This document shows positions 60,701-64,000 of a stretch of DNA of 64,000 bases, one piece after another. The position numbers and the translations under genes are program-made. Within the stretch, counting starts at the first letter, position 1. Every line of letters starts with the position of its first letter. Where the stretch lies: assembly GCA_964057225.1 (NCBI GenBank), contig OZ059900.1, positions 15,391,638 to 15,455,637 on the forward strand, given 5' to 3'. Below the pieces are notes generated by a model that had not been told where the DNA came from, did not search any database, and saw nothing but the letters and a program-made list of their open reading frames with translations. The stretch comes from Auanema rhodensis (lineage: Eukaryota > Nematoda > Chromadorea > Rhabditida > Rhabditidae).

Positions 60701-63700
60701 AGACGTTGTACGAACAATTTTGAGCTACGTTTCATTGACATTGCATGAGTTTGAACACATGAAATCGTAAGTCAAAACCTTGTTTACAGCGAAATTTCCA
60801 AAAACTGGTTTTCCAGCATAATAAAATATTTCTCATGGGAAATACTGTGTTTTTGTTTTTTTCTAGTGTTCAGCATGTAAAATGCTCCATTTTAGTATGT
60901 AACACGCTGAAACTCGTTGCATTTGACGACTCATATGAACAAAAATCGATTTAATCAATATTAGCCATAAGGGGCGTGCCCTCAGAATATGCTAATTTCC
61001 TTAATTTTCTAACCCCTGTTTTTTTGTCGTGAAAGTGGAACTAGACGTTGTACGAACAATTTTGAGCTAGGTTTCATTGACATTGCATGAGTTTGAACAC
61101 ATGAAATCGTAAGTCAAAACCTTGTTTACAGCGAAATTTCCAAAAACTGGTTTTCCAGCATAATAAAATATTTCTCATGGGAAATACTGTGTTTTTGTAT
61201 TTTTCTAGTGTTCAGCATGTAAAATGCTTCATTTTAGTTTGTAACACGCTGAAATTCGTTGCATTTGACGACTCATATGAACAAAAATCGATTTAATCAA
61301 TATTAGCCATAAGGGGCGTGCCCTCAGAATATGCTAATTTCCTTAATTTTCTAACCCTTGTTTTTTTGTCGTGAAATTGGAACTAGACGTTGTACAAACA
61401 ATTTTGAGCTAGGTTTCATTGACATTGCATGAGTTTGAACACATGAAATCGTAAGTCAAAACCTTGTTTACAGCGAAATTTCCAAAAACTGGTTTTCCAG
61501 CATGATAAAATATTTCTCATGGGAAATACTGTGTTTTTGTATTTTTCTAGTGTTCAGCATGTAAAATACTTCATTTTAGTATGTAACACGCTGAAATTCG
61601 TTGCATTTGACGACTCATATGAACAAAAATCGATTTAATCAATATTAGCCATAAGGGGCGTGCCCTCAGAATATGCTAGTTTCCTTAATTTTCTAACCCC
61701 TGTTTTTTTGTCGTGAAAGTGGAACTAGACGTTGTACAAACAATTTTGAGCTAGGTTTCATTGACATTGCATGAGTTTGAACACATGAAATCGTAAGTCA
61801 AAACCTTGTTTACAGCGAAATTTCCAAAAACTGGTTTTCCAGCATAATAAAATATTTCTCATGAGAAATACTGTGTTTTTGTATTTTTCTAGTGTTCAGC
61901 ATGTAAAATGCTTCATTTTAGTATGTAACACGCTGAAATTCGTTGCATTTGACGACTCATATGAACAAAAATCGATTTAATCAATATTAGCCATAAGGGG
62001 CGTGCCCTCAGAATATGCTAATTTCCTTAATTTTCTAACCCCTGTTTTTTTGTCGTGAAAGTGGAACTAGACGTTGTACAAACAATTTTGAGCTAGGTTT
62101 CATTGACATTGCATGAGTTTGAACACATGAAATCGTAAGTCAAAACCTTGTTTACAGCGAAATTTCCAAAAACTGGTTTTCCAGCATAATAAAATATTTC
62201 TCATGAGAAATACTGTGTTTTTGTATTTTGCTAGTGTTCAGCATGTAAAATGCTTCATTTTAGTATGTAACACGCTGAAATTCGTTGCATTTGACGACTC
62301 ATATGAACAAAAATCGATTTAATCAATATTAGCCATAAGGGGCGTGCCCTCAGAATATGCTAATTTCCTTAATTTTCTAACCCCTGTTTTTTTGTCGTGA
62401 AAGTGGAACTAGACGTTGTACAAACAATTTCGAGCTAAGTTTCATTGACATTGCATGAGTTTGAACACTTGAAATCGTAAGTCAAAACCTTGTTTACAGC
62501 GAAATTTCCAAAAACTGGTTTTCCAGCATAATAAAATATTTCTCATGGGAAATACTGTGTTTTTGTATTTTTCTAGTGTTCAGCATGTAAAATGCTTCAT
62601 TTTAGTATGTAACACGCTAAAATTCGTTGCATTTGACGACTCATATGAACAAAAATCGATTTAATCAATATTAGCCATAAGGGGCGTGCCCTCAGAATAT
62701 GCTAATTTCCTTAATTTTCTAACCCCTGTTTTTTTGTCGTGAAAGTGGAACTAGACGTTGTACGAACAATTTTGAGCTAGGTTTCATTGACATTGCATGA
62801 GTTTGAACACATGAAATCGTAAGTCAAAACCTTGTTTACAGCGAAATTTCCAAAAACTGGTTTTCCAGCATAATAAAATATTTCTCATATGAAATACTGT
62901 GTTTTTGTATTCTTCTAGTGTTCAGCATGTAAAATGCTTCATTTTAGTATGTAACACGCTGAAATTCGTTGCATTTGACGACTCATATGAACAAAAATCG
63001 ATTTAATCAATATTAGCCATAAGGGGCGTGCCCTCAGAATATGCTAATTTCCTTAATTTTCTAACCCCTGTTTTTTTGTCGTGAAATTGGAACTAGACGT
63101 TGTACAAACAATTTTGAGCTAGGTTTCATTGACATTGCATGAGTTTGAACACATGAAATCGTAAGTCAAAACCTTGTTTACAGCGAAATTTCCAAAAACT
63201 GGTTTTCCAGCATGATAAAATATTTCTCATGGGAAATACTGTGTTTTTGTATTTTTCTAGTGTTCAGCATGTAAAATGCTTCATTTTAGTATGTAACACG
63301 CTGAAATTCGTTGCATTTGACGACTCATATGAACAAAAATCGATTTAATCAATATTAGCCATAAGGGGCGTGCCCTCAGAATATGCTAATTTCCTTAATT
63401 TTCTAACCCCTGTTTTTTTGTCGTGAAAGTGGAACTAGACGTTGTACGAACAATTTTGAGCTAGGTTTCATTGACATTGCATGAGTTTGAACACATGAAA
63501 TCGTAAGTCAAAACCTTGTTTACAGCGAAATTTCCAAAAACTGGTTTTCCAGCATAATAAAATATTTCTCATGGGAAATACTGTGTTTTTGTATTTTTCT
63601 AGTGTTCAGCATGTGGAATGCTTCATTTAAGTATGTAACACGCTGAAATTCGTTGCATTTGACGACTCATATGAACAAAAATCGATTTAATCAATATTAG

Positions 63701-64000
63701 CCATAAGGGGCGTGCCCTCAGAATATGCTAATTTCCTTAATTTTCTAACCCCTGTTTTTTTGTCGTGAAAGTGGAACTAGACGTTGTACGAACAATTTTG
63801 AGCTAAGTTTCATTGACATTGCATGAGTTTGAACACATGAAATCGTAAGTCAAAACCTTGTTTACAGCGAAATTTCCAAAAACTGGTTTTCCAGCATAAT
63901 AAAATATTTCTCATGGGAAATACTGTGTTTTTGTTTTTTTCTAGTGTTCAGCATGTAAAATGCTCCATTTTAGTATGTAACACGCTGAAACTCGTTGCAT

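Larger units (their letters stand above)
1..64000 (+). repeat. 342-bp satellite DNA array (whole window)
   Basis: The window is a continuous head-to-tail tandem repeat. The motif AACACATGAAATCG recurs at 1, 343, 685, 1027 and so on, with a spacing of 342 bp broken only by the indels listed separately. There are about 118 full copies up to 40,339 and roughly 70 full or partial copies after that. Adjacent copies usually differ by about 0-8 bases. The unit is about 34% G+C (57 C, 59 G) with 10 CpG dinucleotides, close to random expectation. Because 342 is divisible by 3, each reading frame is the same in all intact units, and stops recur in every unit, so nothing long can be coding. The array continues past both window ends. 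Length, homogeneity and multimer structure are typical of centromeric or heterochromatic satellites of eukaryotes; that location is inference. The family is not one I recognise. Confidence 0.98.
48639..64000 (+). repeat. Array domain 4 (variant group shared with the left flank)
   Basis: About 45 units. Diagnostic variants: CATGATAAA (50,069; 51,099; 53,149; 54,176; 56,167; 59,108; 60,476; 61,501; 63,210), AGTTTGTAAC, CCCTTG, GAAATTGG, ACAAAC, GTTTTTTTCT with GCTCC, CATGAGAAATAC and CCTCATAAT. TATTCTTCT, GTGGAATG and GCTAAGTTT return after 62.4 kb, as at the left end. No gene is present; the 65-codon frame at 48,720 is discussed under rejected items. Confidence 0.8.

Noticed and set aside
1-64000. 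CRISPR-like array, since there are regular repeats
   Set aside because: There are no short repeats separated by unique spacers; the whole 342-bp period is conserved, and no cas-like gene is present.
1-64000. Primate-type alpha satellite, because 342 = 2 x 171
   Set aside because: The length coincidence is real, but I see no resemblance to the alpha-satellite consensus or its conserved boxes; the sequence is a different family.

Overview
The whole window is one uninterrupted eukaryotic satellite DNA array. A unit of 342 bp is repeated head to tail about 187 times, on the + strand as written, from the first base to the last. The array runs off both ends. I see no protein-coding gene, rRNA, tRNA, transposon or CRISPR array. 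The unit is about 34% G+C, and neighbouring copies usually differ at only a few positions, so the array is strongly homogenised. Size, uniformity and multimeric structure fit centromeric or other constitutive heterochromatin of a eukaryote. I do not recognise the family and cannot name the species. CpG is not depleted in the unit (10 CpGs; about 9.8 expected from its 57 C and 59 G).

Layout by diagnostic variants. (1) About 1-10,900: copies carrying T-A-T-T-C-T-T-C-T, ATTCATTGC, ACAAAC and CATGATAAA variants, with 10-monomer and 3-monomer duplications. (2) About 10,900-40,000: a different haplotype set (ATTGTATTAAC, GGGTATTAC, AAAGGGCG, GTAGGAAC), with a 24-monomer (8,209 bp) tandem duplication at about 15.4-31.8 kb and nested 4-monomer duplications. 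(3) About 40,000-48,600: a rearranged zone. Three copies of a composite hold a 26-bp duplication, a 179-bp deletion and a 267-bp inverted satellite piece, creating about 206-bp inverted repeats. (4) About 48,600-64,000: variants shared again with region 1 (CATGATAAA, AGTTTGTAAC, CCCTTG, ACAAAC, GCTCC), in 2- and 3-monomer higher-order units, with a recurrent 69-bp deletion junction.

Most notable points: the 342-bp unit itself looks like an ancient, strongly diverged head-to-tail dimer of two half-units (184 + 158 bp, mean 171); each unit carries a 43-bp nested inverted repeat; the outer regions share variants that the middle lacks, as expected if newer copies expanded from inside; and the inverted composites are clear structural breakpoints in an otherwise single-orientation array. 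There is no pathway or operon here: the units work, if at all, as chromosomal DNA (chromatin, centromere, recombination substrate) or as satellite transcripts.
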